A stretch of 30,008 bases of DNA from Parachlamydiales bacterium (lineage in GTDB: Bacteria; Chlamydiota; Chlamydiia; Chlamydiales; JAJFMK01). Both the position numbers and the translations under genes were made by a program. How positions within the stretch are numbered: position 1 is the stretch's first letter; the number at the start of each line of letters is the position of its first letter. Location of the stretch: assembly GCA_020050175.1 (NCBI GenBank), contig JAGVKY010000096.1:1-30008 (forward strand). The letters are read 5' to 3'. This document shows, in pieces, positions 8,953 through 17,399 of this stretch. The notes under the pieces are model-generated. The model was not told where the DNA came from. It saw only the letters and a program-made list of their open reading frames with translations, and ran no database searches.

Positions 8953-10368
8953 ATGCAAAAATTCTATTTCTCGGCAACTTCCGGAGTGTTTTCACTCATT
9001 TTACTCTTTGGCGAGAACAGTGGACATGGAGCAGTTTTTCAAATATGGGCTCAATCTGCAAATAGTATCGCTTATGCGCACGCTGATATGGCTGCTTTAG
9101 CGGATGATGCAACAACTGCTTGGTATAACCCCGCTGGGATGACAGAACTTTGCTCCCCTCAAGTGGCTGCCACAGGAACCTTTACCTTTATTAATTCCGC
9201 TTTTCGTACTAGAACAGGTTTTGGGGATCAATTAGCAGCAGCAGCAAATTCTGATGCCAATGTATTTGCTGTTTTCCTCGAAAATTTTAGTAACGCTTTC
9301 CAATATCCTAGGTCTGTAGGGAATGCTTCTCCACCTTCGGGTTCACTTAGTGGAGCCTATCCTTTTCAATGGGGAAATTTAAAAGGGGCATTTGGCCTCG
9401 CAGTTGCTGGCCCATGGGGAATAGAATTAGATTGGCGCTACAGTCAGATCGCCCCTTATACTGAGAGAACATACGTTTACAGTTTCCAGATCAACCCCTC
9501 TTTCGCAGTGGGTTATGGTCCTTTTTCAGTTGCTGCTGGTTATGGGGCTGAATTGATGAAGACTCATTTAACTGCAACTTTAAACAAACTTGGGGCTTAT
9601 TTTGTTTTGTCTTCTTGGGAAAATACCTGGAATGTTGCAGGGCTTTATCAATTTTCATCTGACACTCAATTTGGCATTACTTACCGTCCCGCTATTAACC
9701 ATTACTTAAAGGGTCGTAATAAAATCTATACATTGTCTAGTGATAGAGCCCATGCAGTTTTTAGGATGCCGTCAACCCTTACAACTGGATTTAAGACAGA
9801 TCTAACCTCTTGTCTATCTCTTTTAGGAACTTTTGGTTGGAGCCGATGGAGCCGTATGCAATCCATAGAAGTTTTTTCAGGCATACAAGAATTCATCGCC
9901 TCACCAGTGATTATTACCGCGTTTGGGGACGATGTTCTTTTTGATTCTGATGTAACTTATGTTAACGTTAAAGCAAAAGATACCTTTTTAGTAGCTTTAG
10001 GGACAAAATATGTGGCTAATTCGCAGTGGACGTTAAAATTTGGTGTGGCATGGGATTCTTCAGCGATTCAACCTAAATACCGTAATTTGCACATTCCAGA
10101 TACAGAACATTTTCATTTTGGTATGGGGGCTAGATGTGATTTTAACAGTTTCGCTCGTGCAGATATCGGCTTTCAGTACATTTTTGTTCCAAAATGTGGC
10201 ATTCGACAAAATCCTTATTTTGCTATCGGAACAGTTATTGTAGGTTCTGATGGAAAACCCATTCCGGATCAAAAGACAAAAGTCCCCAGAAAAGAAGTTG
10301 GTTATTTTGGCACATTGGAAAATTCTGCGATGCTGTTCAGTCTGCAAGTCTCAGTGCTTTTTCCCTAA
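8953..10368 (+). CDS. OmpP1/FadL-family outer membrane protein, copy 1
   Basis: FadL-type proteins are 14-strand outer-membrane barrels that take up hydrophobic compounds. The 471-residue product has a signal peptide ending near residue 27 (GHGA, then VFQIW). The family's N-terminal hatch follows: SANSIAYAHADMAALADDA and WYNPAGM (about residues 35-64). The rest alternates polar and hydrophobic residues with many aromatic girdle residues, and the chain ends in a strand (LQVSVLFP). It is a clear paralogue of the next gene, with near-identical hatch residues. The ATG at 8953 has no obvious ribosome binding site. The ligand is unknown; hydrophobic host nutrients such as fatty acids are only a family-based guess. 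Confidence 0.87.
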   Translation: MQKFYFSATSGVFSLILLFGENSGHGAVFQIWAQSANSIAYAHADMAALADDATTAWYNPAGMTELCSPQVAATGTFTFINSAFRTRTGFGDQLAAAANSDANVFAVFLENFSNAFQYPRSVGNASPPSGSLSGAYPFQWGNLKGAFGLAVAGPWGIELDWRYSQIAPYTERTYVYSFQINPSFAVGYGPFSVAAGYGAELMKTHLTATLNKLGAYFVLSSWENTWNVAGLYQFSSDTQFGITYRPAINHYLKGRNKIYTLSSDRAHAVFRMPSTLTTGFKTDLTSCLSLLGTFGWSRWSRMQSIEVFSGIQEFIASPVIITAFGDDVLFDSDVTYVNVKAKDTFLVALGTKYVANSQWTLKFGVAWDSSAIQPKYRNLHIPDTEHFHFGMGARCDFNSFARADIGFQYIFVPKCGIRQNPYFAIGTVIVGSDGKPIPDQKTKVPRKEVGYFGTLENSAMLFSLQVSVLFP

Positions 10369-10456
10369 TTTCTTTTAACGGCTTCGAATCATGGACTTGA
10401 AAAATAAATTGATTGTTCACAAGGGTAAAAATCGGGTCTCAACCTCGCGAAACTTT

Positions 10457-11842
10457 ATGACAGAAAACTTACGTATTTATGCATTGGGTCTTTTTTCAGT
10501 CCTTACCTTTAGTCAGGGTGCGGTCCAATCAGCCACCTATCAAATTTGGAACCAAAGTGCCAATAGTCTTGGGTATGCCCATGCCGATATGGCGGCACTT
10601 GCGGATGATGCTTCAACAGCCTGGTATAACCCGGCTGGAATGACTCGTTTGTGCCGTCCCGAATTTAGTTTTGGAGGCACTGCAGCTAATATCCAAACAA
10701 GCTTTAATGGTGATTTAGGCTTTGAAACGATTACAGATGTTATTGCTTATCTAGATGCCAATTTATTTGGAGCATTTACAGAAACCTTTACAAGGCCTTT
10801 TAGAACACCGCGGGCAGTTGGTAATACCTCTCCTGTTTCTGGATTCTTTAATGGGGTATATCCCTTGCAAATAGGCTCCATTGATGTTGCATTAGGTTTG
10901 TCCGTTGTTTCACCTTGGGGTTGGGAGACTGATTGGCGCTATAGTTCGGTAAACAGTTATGCCACAAGAACATCGATTGCAAGTGTGCAAATTAATCCCT
11001 CCTTAGCAGTTCGTTATGATCAATTCTCTTTTGGTATTGGGTTTGGAGAGGAGTTTATTAGAGCTGAGTTCTTCAATAACTTTGGTGTGACAGGAGATTA
11101 TGTCAACGTTTCTGGTTGGAAGCCGACATGGAATATTGGAGGGATGTATGAATTTTCTTTTGGAAACATTGGCCTAACCTACAGGCCGAGTGTTTCTCAT
11201 CACCTGAAAGGAAATTCAGCCATCTCAATAAATACAAGTCACCATGCTCATCTTAAATTTAAAGTCCCATCCAGTTTAATGGGGGGAATCACAATCGACA
11301 TCAACCCTTGTTGGACTGTGATGAGCACCATTGGTTGGAACCATTGGGATGTGAAAAAACTTGATATTGTTACCGGTATTCCTCTGAGTCAATACTCAGA
11401 GGCCAATTTTGCGATGGGACAAATTGTATATTTTAATCTCGACACAAGTCGCATAAATATACCTTTTCGTACCCGCGATACCTTTTTTGCTGCTATTGGC
11501 TCGAAATACCAAGCAAGCGATAATTGGGCCTTGAAGTGGGGTCTCGCCTATGATCAAAGCCCAATTCGTTCAAGAGATAGGGAATTCAGATTTCCGGACT
11601 CAGATCATTACATCGTTGCTGTTGGGGCGAGATACGACTTTAACTCTTATGTTAGGACCGACATTGGTTTCCAATATATTTATGTGCCAAAAACCGGCAT
11701 CCATAACCAACCAGTGGTCACATTTCCGAGTACTGTAACACCAGCTGCCCCTATCAATTTGGCAAATGGTCACGGTTACAAAGGATCTATCACCACTAAT
11801 GCCGTTTTATTCGCCATCCAAGCAACCGTCCTTTTCCCCTAA
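10457..11842 (+). CDS. OmpP1/FadL-family outer membrane protein, copy 2
   Basis: This is the second of two tandem FadL-like genes. From the ATG at 10457 the protein has 461 residues with a normal signal peptide (MTENLRIYALGLFSVLTFS...VQSA, cut before TYQIW). An ATG at 10391 would add a 22-residue lysine-rich stretch before it; I prefer the shorter form because signal peptides rarely have such long n-regions, but neither has a convincing ribosome binding site. The hatch motif (SANSLGYAHADMAALADDA, WYNPAGM) and the end (IQATVLFP) mirror copy 1, while the loops differ, for example in the region before the last strands. It ends just before a long hairpin that separates it from the converging pdh genes. 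Confidence 0.87.
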   Translation: MTENLRIYALGLFSVLTFSQGAVQSATYQIWNQSANSLGYAHADMAALADDASTAWYNPAGMTRLCRPEFSFGGTAANIQTSFNGDLGFETITDVIAYLDANLFGAFTETFTRPFRTPRAVGNTSPVSGFFNGVYPLQIGSIDVALGLSVVSPWGWETDWRYSSVNSYATRTSIASVQINPSLAVRYDQFSFGIGFGEEFIRAEFFNNFGVTGDYVNVSGWKPTWNIGGMYEFSFGNIGLTYRPSVSHHLKGNSAISINTSHHAHLKFKVPSSLMGGITIDINPCWTVMSTIGWNHWDVKKLDIVTGIPLSQYSEANFAMGQIVYFNLDTSRINIPFRTRDTFFAAIGSKYQASDNWALKWGLAYDQSPIRSRDREFRFPDSDHYIVAVGARYDFNSYVRTDIGFQYIYVPKTGIHNQPVVTFPSTVTPAAPINLANGHGYKGSITTNAVLFAIQATVLFP

Positions 11843-11845
11843 AGC

Positions 11846-11957
11846 AAAGGATTCTAAAGAATTAAAAAAATAAAAAATAACAGGATGGAAGGATGGGCAG
11901 GATGGAAGAGAGGATAATCCTGTCCATCCTTCCATCCTGTTATTTTTTTAATCCTTT
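11846..11957. repeat. Compound inverted repeat, likely bidirectional terminator
   Basis: Two 32-base arms (11872-11903 and 11917-11948) pair with a single G-T mismatch around a 13-base loop. An outer 8-base pair, AAAGGATT (11846-11853) with AATCCTTT (11950-11957), flanks them. The arms are built from repeated AGGATGG/CAGGAT units and are bordered by A and T runs, so both strands end in a T run after the stem. It fills the space between the converging fadL copy 2 (stop 11842) and pdhC (stop 11973), and would end transcripts from both sides. The length and internal repetition exceed a normal terminator and suggest a dispersed intergenic repeat. Confidence 0.85.
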
Positions 11958-11972
11958 CGGATCCTGTTTCTT

Positions 11973-13160
11973 TTACACCAGGAGGAGGGCTGGAGATTCC
12001 AGGAAAGATTTTAAGGTTTTGAGGAAGCGGGCTGCAGAGGCTCCATCGATCACTCTATGATCAACAGATAGCGTGATCACCATTTCTTGGTAGGGAACAA
12101 TTTCGCCATCAAGTCTTTTAAGGCGTTCCTGATAACCCCCAATGGCAATGATCGCCCCTTGCGGCGGATTGATAACGGCAGAAAAAGAAGTAATCCCAAA
12201 CATCCCTAAGTTAGAGATAGAAAATGAGCCTCCTTGGAATTCATGCGGTTGCAATTTGCCATCGCGTGCTTTTTTAACAAGTCCTTTAATCTCTTTAGAT
12301 AGATCGAGGACCGACTTTTTATCGGCTTGGAAAACGATAGGTGTGATCAGGCCGCCAGGAATATCGACTGCAATGGAGATATCAATAGAGGGAAAGCGGA
12401 GGATGACATTTTTACCCACGTCAAAACCACTGTTAATCTCAGGATGCTCTTTTAAGGCTAAGGCAGCACCACGTACCAATAGATCGTTAACAGTGATACC
12501 TTGATCTTTTAATTGCTCCCTAACAGAAGCAAGGGCAGAAGCATCGATCGCTTGCTGCACATAGAAATGGGGGATATCCCGCTTTGCTTGTTGCAAACGA
12601 GAAGCGATGACTTTCCGGATGGGAGATAAGGGCTCTTCTACCATTTGTGATGGGAACTTTGTAGCCCCTTCCAAGTCACGGCTCATGATCCTGCCTCGAG
12701 GACCAGACCCTTTAATCCTCGAAAGATCTATTCCTCTCTCCTTTGCAAGACTTCTTGCCAAGGGTGAAGCAAAAGGTCTCCCCTGAGAAGTTGCAATAAC
12801 TTCTTTAGAGGACTCTTGAGAAGAGGATTCTACCCTTTTTTCTTCTTTTGGAGGCGATGGGGATTCGGCAGGCGGTGCAAGTTTTGGTGCTTGTTTTATC
12901 TCTTCGACAGGCTCATTTTTCTCTTCAGTCATGATGGCAAGGGTGTCGTTGACCTTTACCTCCTGTCCCTCTTTGACCACTATTTTTCGGATATAGCCAG
13001 GATCGAGGGCATTAAATTCGACAGTTGCCTTGTCGGTCGAAACTTCCATCAGCAGTTGCCCAGCATCAACAGAGTCACCCTCCTTGACATGCCACTTGGC
13101 GATAGTCCCCACTTCCATCGTGGGGGAAAGTTTGGGCATTGTTAAGGTAAACGTCGGCAT
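11973..13160 (-). CDS. pdhC: Pyruvate dehydrogenase E2, dihydrolipoamide acetyltransferase
   Basis: E2 passes the acetyl group from E1 to CoA and forms the core of the PDH complex. The 395-residue protein has one lipoyl domain (about 1-78) with the lipoylated Lys44 in STDKATVE. A Pro/Glu/Ser-rich linker follows (about 85-125), then a peripheral subunit-binding domain (about 130-166, ASPLARSLAKERGIDLSRI, GSGPRGRI). The C-terminal catalytic domain has His368 in DHRVIDG. The single lipoyl domain is typical of chlamydial and alpha-proteobacterial E2. Its ATG lies inside pdhB, an overlap of 19 bases. It is last in the groEL-pdhA-pdhB-pdhC unit. No E3 (lpd) gene is nearby. Confidence 0.95.
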   Translation of the reverse strand: MPTFTLTMPKLSPTMEVGTIAKWHVKEGDSVDAGQLLMEVSTDKATVEFNALDPGYIRKIVVKEGQEVKVNDTLAIMTEEKNEPVEEIKQAPKLAPPAESPSPPKEEKRVESSSQESSKEVIATSQGRPFASPLARSLAKERGIDLSRIKGSGPRGRIMSRDLEGATKFPSQMVEEPLSPIRKVIASRLQQAKRDIPHFYVQQAIDASALASVREQLKDQGITVNDLLVRGAALALKEHPEINSGFDVGKNVILRFPSIDISIAVDIPGGLITPIVFQADKKSVLDLSKEIKGLVKKARDGKLQPHEFQGGSFSISNLGMFGITSFSAVINPPQGAIIAIGGYQERLKRLDGEIVPYQEMVITLSVDHRVIDGASAARFLKTLKSFLESPALLLV

Positions 13161-14131
13161 AGGGTCGTTTCAATGGTCTTTAAAATTCTTTCGACGGTTG
13201 GCATCGTCTCTTTTTCTAACGCTTTGGAATAGGGCATGGGTGTTTCTCGCTGACAGACACGTCCAATGGGAGCATCTAAAGCTTCAAAACAACTTTCTTG
13301 GATCTCGAAACTCACTTCACTTGCAATTCCACCAAAGTAGTGTCCCTCTTCGACAATGACAGCAAAGTGTGTCTTTTCCACGGACTTCCGAATTGTAGGG
13401 AGATCGAGAGGCTTGATGGTTCTTAGATCAATCAATTCAACTGAAATCCCTTTTCCTTTCAAAATTTCTGCCGCTTCTTTGCAAAGCTTTATCATACGGC
13501 TGTGAGAAATCAGCGTAATATCTTTTCCAGGCAATACAACTTTTGCAGAACCAATAGGGATAAGATATTCACCTTCAGGAACCTCACCTTTGTCTCCATA
13601 AGAAAGTTCATTTTCTAAGAAAAGAACGGGATTGTTATCCCTAATTGCACTTTTCAAAAGTCCCTTAGCATCATAAGGGGTGCTTGGGGCAATGACGATA
13701 AGGCCAGGCAGATTGCTATAAATTGCTTCCACACAGTGGGAATGTTGCGAAGAAACTTGGGCCGCAGCTCCATTTGGCCCTCTAAAGACTATCGGAACCG
13801 AAAAACGGCTGCCTGACATGTAATACATCTTAGCTGCGTTAGAGATGATTTGATCCGCTGCAACAAATGAGAAGTTAAAACTCATGAACTCAATGACAGG
13901 TCGGAGCCCTGTCATCGCAGCCCCAATACCCAGTCCAGCAAATCCATTTTCTGCAATGGGGGTGTCGACAACCCTTTTAGGGCCCCATTTCTCGAGCATC
14001 CCCTTTGTGACTTTATAAGCGCCATTATATTCAGCTACCTCTTCTCCCATGATGAAGACATTGGGATCTCGGGTCATCTCTTCATCAAGAGCCTCGCGGA
14101 TCGCTTCACGCATTTCGATAATACGAGTCAT
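13142..14131 (-). CDS. pdhB: Pyruvate dehydrogenase E1 component, beta subunit
   Basis: With PdhA this forms the thiamine-diphosphate-dependent E1 that decarboxylates pyruvate. The 329-residue protein starts MTRIIEMREAIREALDEEM, typical of E1-beta. The family segments GEEVAEYNGAYKVT, DTPIAENGFAGLGIGAA and a PVIEFMSFNF core lie within the first 90 residues. The transketolase C-terminal domain follows, with SVELIDLRTIKPLD and VEEGHYFGGIASEV. Glu29 in GEEV is the likely residue that activates the cofactor. The start overlaps the pdhA stop by ATGA and the end overlaps pdhC, so expression is translationally coupled. Confidence 0.95.
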   Translation of the reverse strand: MTRIIEMREAIREALDEEMTRDPNVFIMGEEVAEYNGAYKVTKGMLEKWGPKRVVDTPIAENGFAGLGIGAAMTGLRPVIEFMSFNFSFVAADQIISNAAKMYYMSGSRFSVPIVFRGPNGAAAQVSSQHSHCVEAIYSNLPGLIVIAPSTPYDAKGLLKSAIRDNNPVLFLENELSYGDKGEVPEGEYLIPIGSAKVVLPGKDITLISHSRMIKLCKEAAEILKGKGISVELIDLRTIKPLDLPTIRKSVEKTHFAVIVEEGHYFGGIASEVSFEIQESCFEALDAPIGRVCQRETPMPYSKALEKETMPTVERILKTIETTLCRRLP

Positions 14132-15135
14132 GGAGAAAACACATCCTGTTCGAGAGTTTTAAGGTCGGGCCAAGGACTACTGTCGGCGTGCTCAACCGCT
14201 TTTACGATTTTCTCACGGATCTGTTTATCGAGAGCCTTATAGCTTTCTTCATCTAACCACCCTTTTTCAATAAGAAGAGATTTAAGAAGTTGAATGGGGT
14301 CTCTTTCCATCGCGCATTTCAAGTCTTCTTTGGTCCTGTAAAGACCTGGATCAGAGACAGAATGCCCTTTAAAGCGTTGTGTGATCACTTCAACAAGGAT
14401 AGGCTTTTGGGCTTCCAAGATTTTTTCATGAAAAGCGGAGAAACCGGCATAACAGCTAAGAAAATCCATTCCATCAAGAGTGTAACCCTCCATTCCAAAA
14501 GCAGGAGCCTTTTTCTCAGCGAGTTCTGTAACAGAGTGAGATCTGGAAAGGTGAGTCCCCATGCTCCACTCGTTATTCTCAATGACAAAAAGGCAGGGGA
14601 GTTTATACAAGGCAGCTAAGTTAAAGGCCTCATAAACCGCTCCTTGTGCAACAGCGCCATCCCCCATGAAACAAAGAGCTATTTCGTCTTTGATTTCTTT
14701 GTAACTAATCGTAAAGGCAGCACCCGTTGCAATAGGCACTTGACCCCCGACAATCCCAAAACCGCCAAGGAGTCGATCGGTATAAAGATGCATCGACCCG
14801 CCGCGTCCTTTAGCATTGCCATTGGCTCTGCCAAAAAGCTCAGACATCAGCTCTTCTGGAGTTGCCCCTAAAAGAAGAGCTAAGGCATGGCAACGGTAGC
14901 TTGTAATCCACCAGTTTTTCTCGCCGCAAGCTAAGAGCGCCGCGGTTTGGACAGCCTCTTGACCAATATAGGAATGGAAAAAGCCACCAATTTTTCCTTG
15001 CAGGTAAGAGGCTTCCGCTCTTGTTTCAAAATTGCGGATAAGAAGCATTTTATGGAAAGCTTCTAGTAGCTTCTCTTTACCTAAAGAAGCGATGACTTTT
15101 TCCTTATCAAAGGGGTAGAAATGATAATCGGACAT
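14128..15135 (-). CDS. pdhA: Pyruvate dehydrogenase E1 component, alpha subunit
   Basis: E1-alpha holds the pyrophosphate end of thiamine diphosphate. The 335-residue protein has the cofactor motif GDG (about residues 158-160, CFMGDGAVAQG) ending in the NN pair of VIENNEWSMGT about 30 residues later. The substrate-channel segment SYRCHALALLLG lies near residue 80, and GHSVSDPGLYR is the phosphorylation-loop region of the family. The ATG at 15135 directly abuts the groEL stop (TAGATG) with no ribosome binding site in front, which suggests re-initiation by ribosomes finishing groEL. Gene order alpha-beta-E2 is the same as Chlamydia CT245-247. Confidence 0.95.
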   Translation of the reverse strand: MSDYHFYPFDKEKVIASLGKEKLLEAFHKMLLIRNFETRAEASYLQGKIGGFFHSYIGQEAVQTAALLACGEKNWWITSYRCHALALLLGATPEELMSELFGRANGNAKGRGGSMHLYTDRLLGGFGIVGGQVPIATGAAFTISYKEIKDEIALCFMGDGAVAQGAVYEAFNLAALYKLPCLFVIENNEWSMGTHLSRSHSVTELAEKKAPAFGMEGYTLDGMDFLSCYAGFSAFHEKILEAQKPILVEVITQRFKGHSVSDPGLYRTKEDLKCAMERDPIQLLKSLLIEKGWLDEESYKALDKQIREKIVKAVEHADSSPWPDLKTLEQDVFSP

Positions 15136-16737
15136 CTAAACGGCGATATTATCTTCTTCTTTCGCATCAGTGATGAGAGCTTCAGAGATCAAAATCAACC
15201 CTGCCATGCCTGAAGCATGAAGGAGGCTGTTTTTAACAACTTTAGCTGCATCGAGAACGCCTGCTTTGACTAAATCTTCAACAGTTTCATTTTCAACGTT
15301 AAAGCCGAAGTTTCCACCTTTTGTGTTCACTTCGCTTAAAACAACCGAACCATCCCAGCCAGCATTGTGAACGAGCTGTCTTAGAGGAGCTTGACAAGCT
15401 TTTTTCAAGATTTCAGCACCGAGCTTTTCGTCCCCTTCTAGTTTTAGAGAATCGATCACAGTTGCCCCTCTTAGAAAGGCGACGCAGCCACCCACTACAA
15501 CTCCTTCTTCCAACGCTGCACGAATGGAACTAAGGCTATCTTCATAGCGTTGCTTTTTCCCTTTCAGTTCTGATTCTGTCGCTGCACCCACTTGGATTTG
15601 TGCAATTCCACCTGAAAGTCTTGCTTTTCTCTCTTCGAGCTTTTCTTTGTCGTAGGAGCTGGTTGTCTCTTTCAGCTCAGCTTCGATTTGCTTAACACGG
15701 GCTTGGATGTCCTCGGGGAAACCTTTTCCTTCGATAAGGGTTGTCTCATCTTTAGTGATAATCACCTTACCTGCGCCACCTAAAGCCGAAAGGGGAATCT
15801 CTTTCAGACTCATCCCTGTATCTTCCGAAATGACTGTGCCGCCTGTGATGACAGCAATGTCTTGCAATAGAGCTTTTCTCCGATCGCCATAGCCTGGGGC
15901 TTTGACTGCTGCAACTTTCAAGGTGCCGCGCAATTTATTCACAACAAGAGTTGAGAGGGCATCACCTTCAATGTCATCAGCAATGATCAAAAGTTCCTTG
16001 CCTGTAGAGGCCATCTGTTGAAGAATCGGAAGCAGCTCATGGATGTTTTGAATCTTTTTCTCAGAAATCAAGATATAAGGATTTTGCATCTCGATCGACA
16101 TCTTTTCGGCATTTGTGCAGAAATAGGCGCTGACATAGCCTCGGTCAAACTGCATCCCTTCGACCATTTTGATGCTAGTTTCTACAGTTTTTGACTCTTC
16201 GATATTGACAACTCCGCTCTTGCCAACTTTTTTGTAGGCCTCGGAGATAAAATGACCCACTTCGGGGTCGCCGGCAGCGGACGCAGTCGCCAATTGCTCG
16301 ATCTCTTTGTCATTTTGAACAGGGATAGAGAGGCGAGTGATTTCTTCTAAGATTTTTTCGAGGCTTTTTTCAATCCCTCTTTTGATGCCGATCGGACTTG
16401 CTCCAGCTGTGATGAGCTTGATCCCTTCTTCGACAATCGCATTCAAAAGAAGAATGCCGCGAGTGGCACCGTCGCCGCATTTGTCTTTAATTTTTTGAGC
16501 AACCTCTTTTCCGAGGAGAACACCCATATTTTCAAAAGGGTTTTCTAGTTCGATATCTTTAACAATGGTGTTTCCGTCGCTTGTGATTGTTGGAGCACCC
16601 CAAGACTTTTCAAGACCAACATGACGACCTTTTGGTCCTAAAGTACAGGCGGTAACGGAGGAAAGCTTTTTAATACCATTGAGAAGCTCTTTCCGAGCTG
16701 CTTCTTCAAAAATGATCTCTTTTGCTGTCTCTGTCAT
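15136..16737 (-). CDS. Divergent GroEL (HSP60) paralogue, probably chlamydial GroEL3
   Basis: The 533-residue protein aligns along its length with GroEL: CTLGPKGRHV (31-40), FENMG (68-72), VEGMQFDRGY, the apical LVVNKLRGTLKVAAVKAPG, and AEILKKACQAPLRQLVHNAG. Apical residues matching E. coli Tyr199, Tyr203, Phe204, Leu234 and Leu237 are kept, so client or GroES binding is plausible. The ATP site is altered: the GDGTTT motif reads GDGATR (89-93 for D-G-A-T-R), so Thr89 and Thr91 become Ala91 and Arg93, and GGG becomes GGC. The Gly-Met tail is absent (ends DNIAV). GAGAGG lies eight bases before the ATG. Chlamydiae carry three or more GroEL copies; as I recall CT755 (groEL3) lies next to murF, as here. 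There is no groES beside it. It leads the pdh genes with no gap. Confidence 0.9.
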   Translation of the reverse strand: MTETAKEIIFEEAARKELLNGIKKLSSVTACTLGPKGRHVGLEKSWGAPTITSDGNTIVKDIELENPFENMGVLLGKEVAQKIKDKCGDGATRGILLLNAIVEEGIKLITAGASPIGIKRGIEKSLEKILEEITRLSIPVQNDKEIEQLATASAAGDPEVGHFISEAYKKVGKSGVVNIEESKTVETSIKMVEGMQFDRGYVSAYFCTNAEKMSIEMQNPYILISEKKIQNIHELLPILQQMASTGKELLIIADDIEGDALSTLVVNKLRGTLKVAAVKAPGYGDRRKALLQDIAVITGGTVISEDTGMSLKEIPLSALGGAGKVIITKDETTLIEGKGFPEDIQARVKQIEAELKETTSSYDKEKLEERKARLSGGIAQIQVGAATESELKGKKQRYEDSLSSIRAALEEGVVVGGCVAFLRGATVIDSLKLEGDEKLGAEILKKACQAPLRQLVHNAGWDGSVVLSEVNTKGGNFGFNVENETVEDLVKAGVLDAAKVVKNSLLHASGMAGLILISEALITDAKEEDNIAV

Positions 16738-16792
16738 AGGTCAAACCTCTCACTTGTAATAGAACCATGATTTTAGCCATATGTTGGGTAAA

Positions 16793-17368
16793 TTACCACT
16801 TCATTCCCGCTGCAAATCCAAATTTATATTTTGAAGAGACGAAGAAAGAAAATTCTTGAGTCAAACCGTAGTAGTAAGAAGCGCCAAGGCTGATCCTGTT
16901 TTTAAGAGAAAAGCCTGTGCGAAAAGCAACGCGTGAAGTGGAAAGGCGCCATTCAAGGCCCACTCTATTTTTTTCGGCAGCGAGGGTCCAGCCAGGGTAG
17001 GGGTGGATGGCAATGCCGCCATTTAATTTATTTCTTTGATAGACGATTCCCCAGGATGCTCTCCATCCCCATTCTCCAAAAAGACCGACTGCAAACCCTC
17101 TTTCTCTAATAGAAATTCCTAGAGATTGAGAAAGAAAAGAGAGGGCAAAACCCCCTTCTAATTTTCCAAGATAGGTCGATGCTCCAGCGGCTAACCAGGA
17201 GCAAAATGAGCTATTTAGGCCCCAGCCCAATATTTTTTCCCCCGCTTCAAAATCTAAACGGGAGCCTAAAGAGGGGCGAATGGCTGGTTGATGGTAGGCT
17301 GAAATGGCGTCAAGAGGATAGGCGACTACGGCCCCACCCATCCCTTCTGCTTGGACTGAAAGAAACAT
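16793..17368 (-). CDS. Small outer-membrane-barrel-like protein with a truncated signal peptide
   Basis: No family is firmly recognised. Residues 8-26 (EGMGGAVVAYPLDAISAYH) followed by QPA resemble the start of mature OmpP1/FadL or PorV-type proteins. The rest is rich in Gly, aromatic residues and short alternating strands, ending in an aromatic (GMKW), so an outer-membrane barrel of about eight strands is likely. Only six residues (MFLSVQ) precede an apparent cleavage site at A-EG, far too short for a signal peptide. An in-frame TAG lies two codons before the ATG and no start exists further up. The gene is therefore truncated at its 5' end, frameshifted, or not exported. Its start abuts the promoter of the divergent tRNA-Cys gene. 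It lies 55 bases upstream of groEL and may be in the same transcript. Confidence 0.6.
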   Translation of the reverse strand: MFLSVQAEGMGGAVVAYPLDAISAYHQPAIRPSLGSRLDFEAGEKILGWGLNSSFCSWLAAGASTYLGKLEGGFALSFLSQSLGISIRERGFAVGLFGEWGWRASWGIVYQRNKLNGGIAIHPYPGWTLAAEKNRVGLEWRLSTSRVAFRTGFSLKNRISLGASYYYGLTQEFSFFVSSKYKFGFAAGMKW

Positions 17369-17370
17369 GA

Positions 17371-17399
17371 TTGACTAAGCTTGCTATACTTAGTATAAA
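17371..17399 (+). promoter_or_regulatory. Promoter of tRNA-Cys and the rsmI-mur genes
   Basis: TTGACT (17371-17376), a 17-base spacer and TATAAA (17394-17399) make the best promoter match in the window. Transcription would start about 5-7 bases before the tRNA. The spacer and -10 contain a 13-base palindrome, TATACTTAGTATA (17385-17397), which could also give a -10 on the other strand for the divergent barrel-like gene. Confidence 0.7.

Noticed and set aside
12142..13359. Several plus-strand frames of 100-120 codons opposite pdhC and pdhB
   Set aside because: They are antisense to strongly conserved genes and have no family features.
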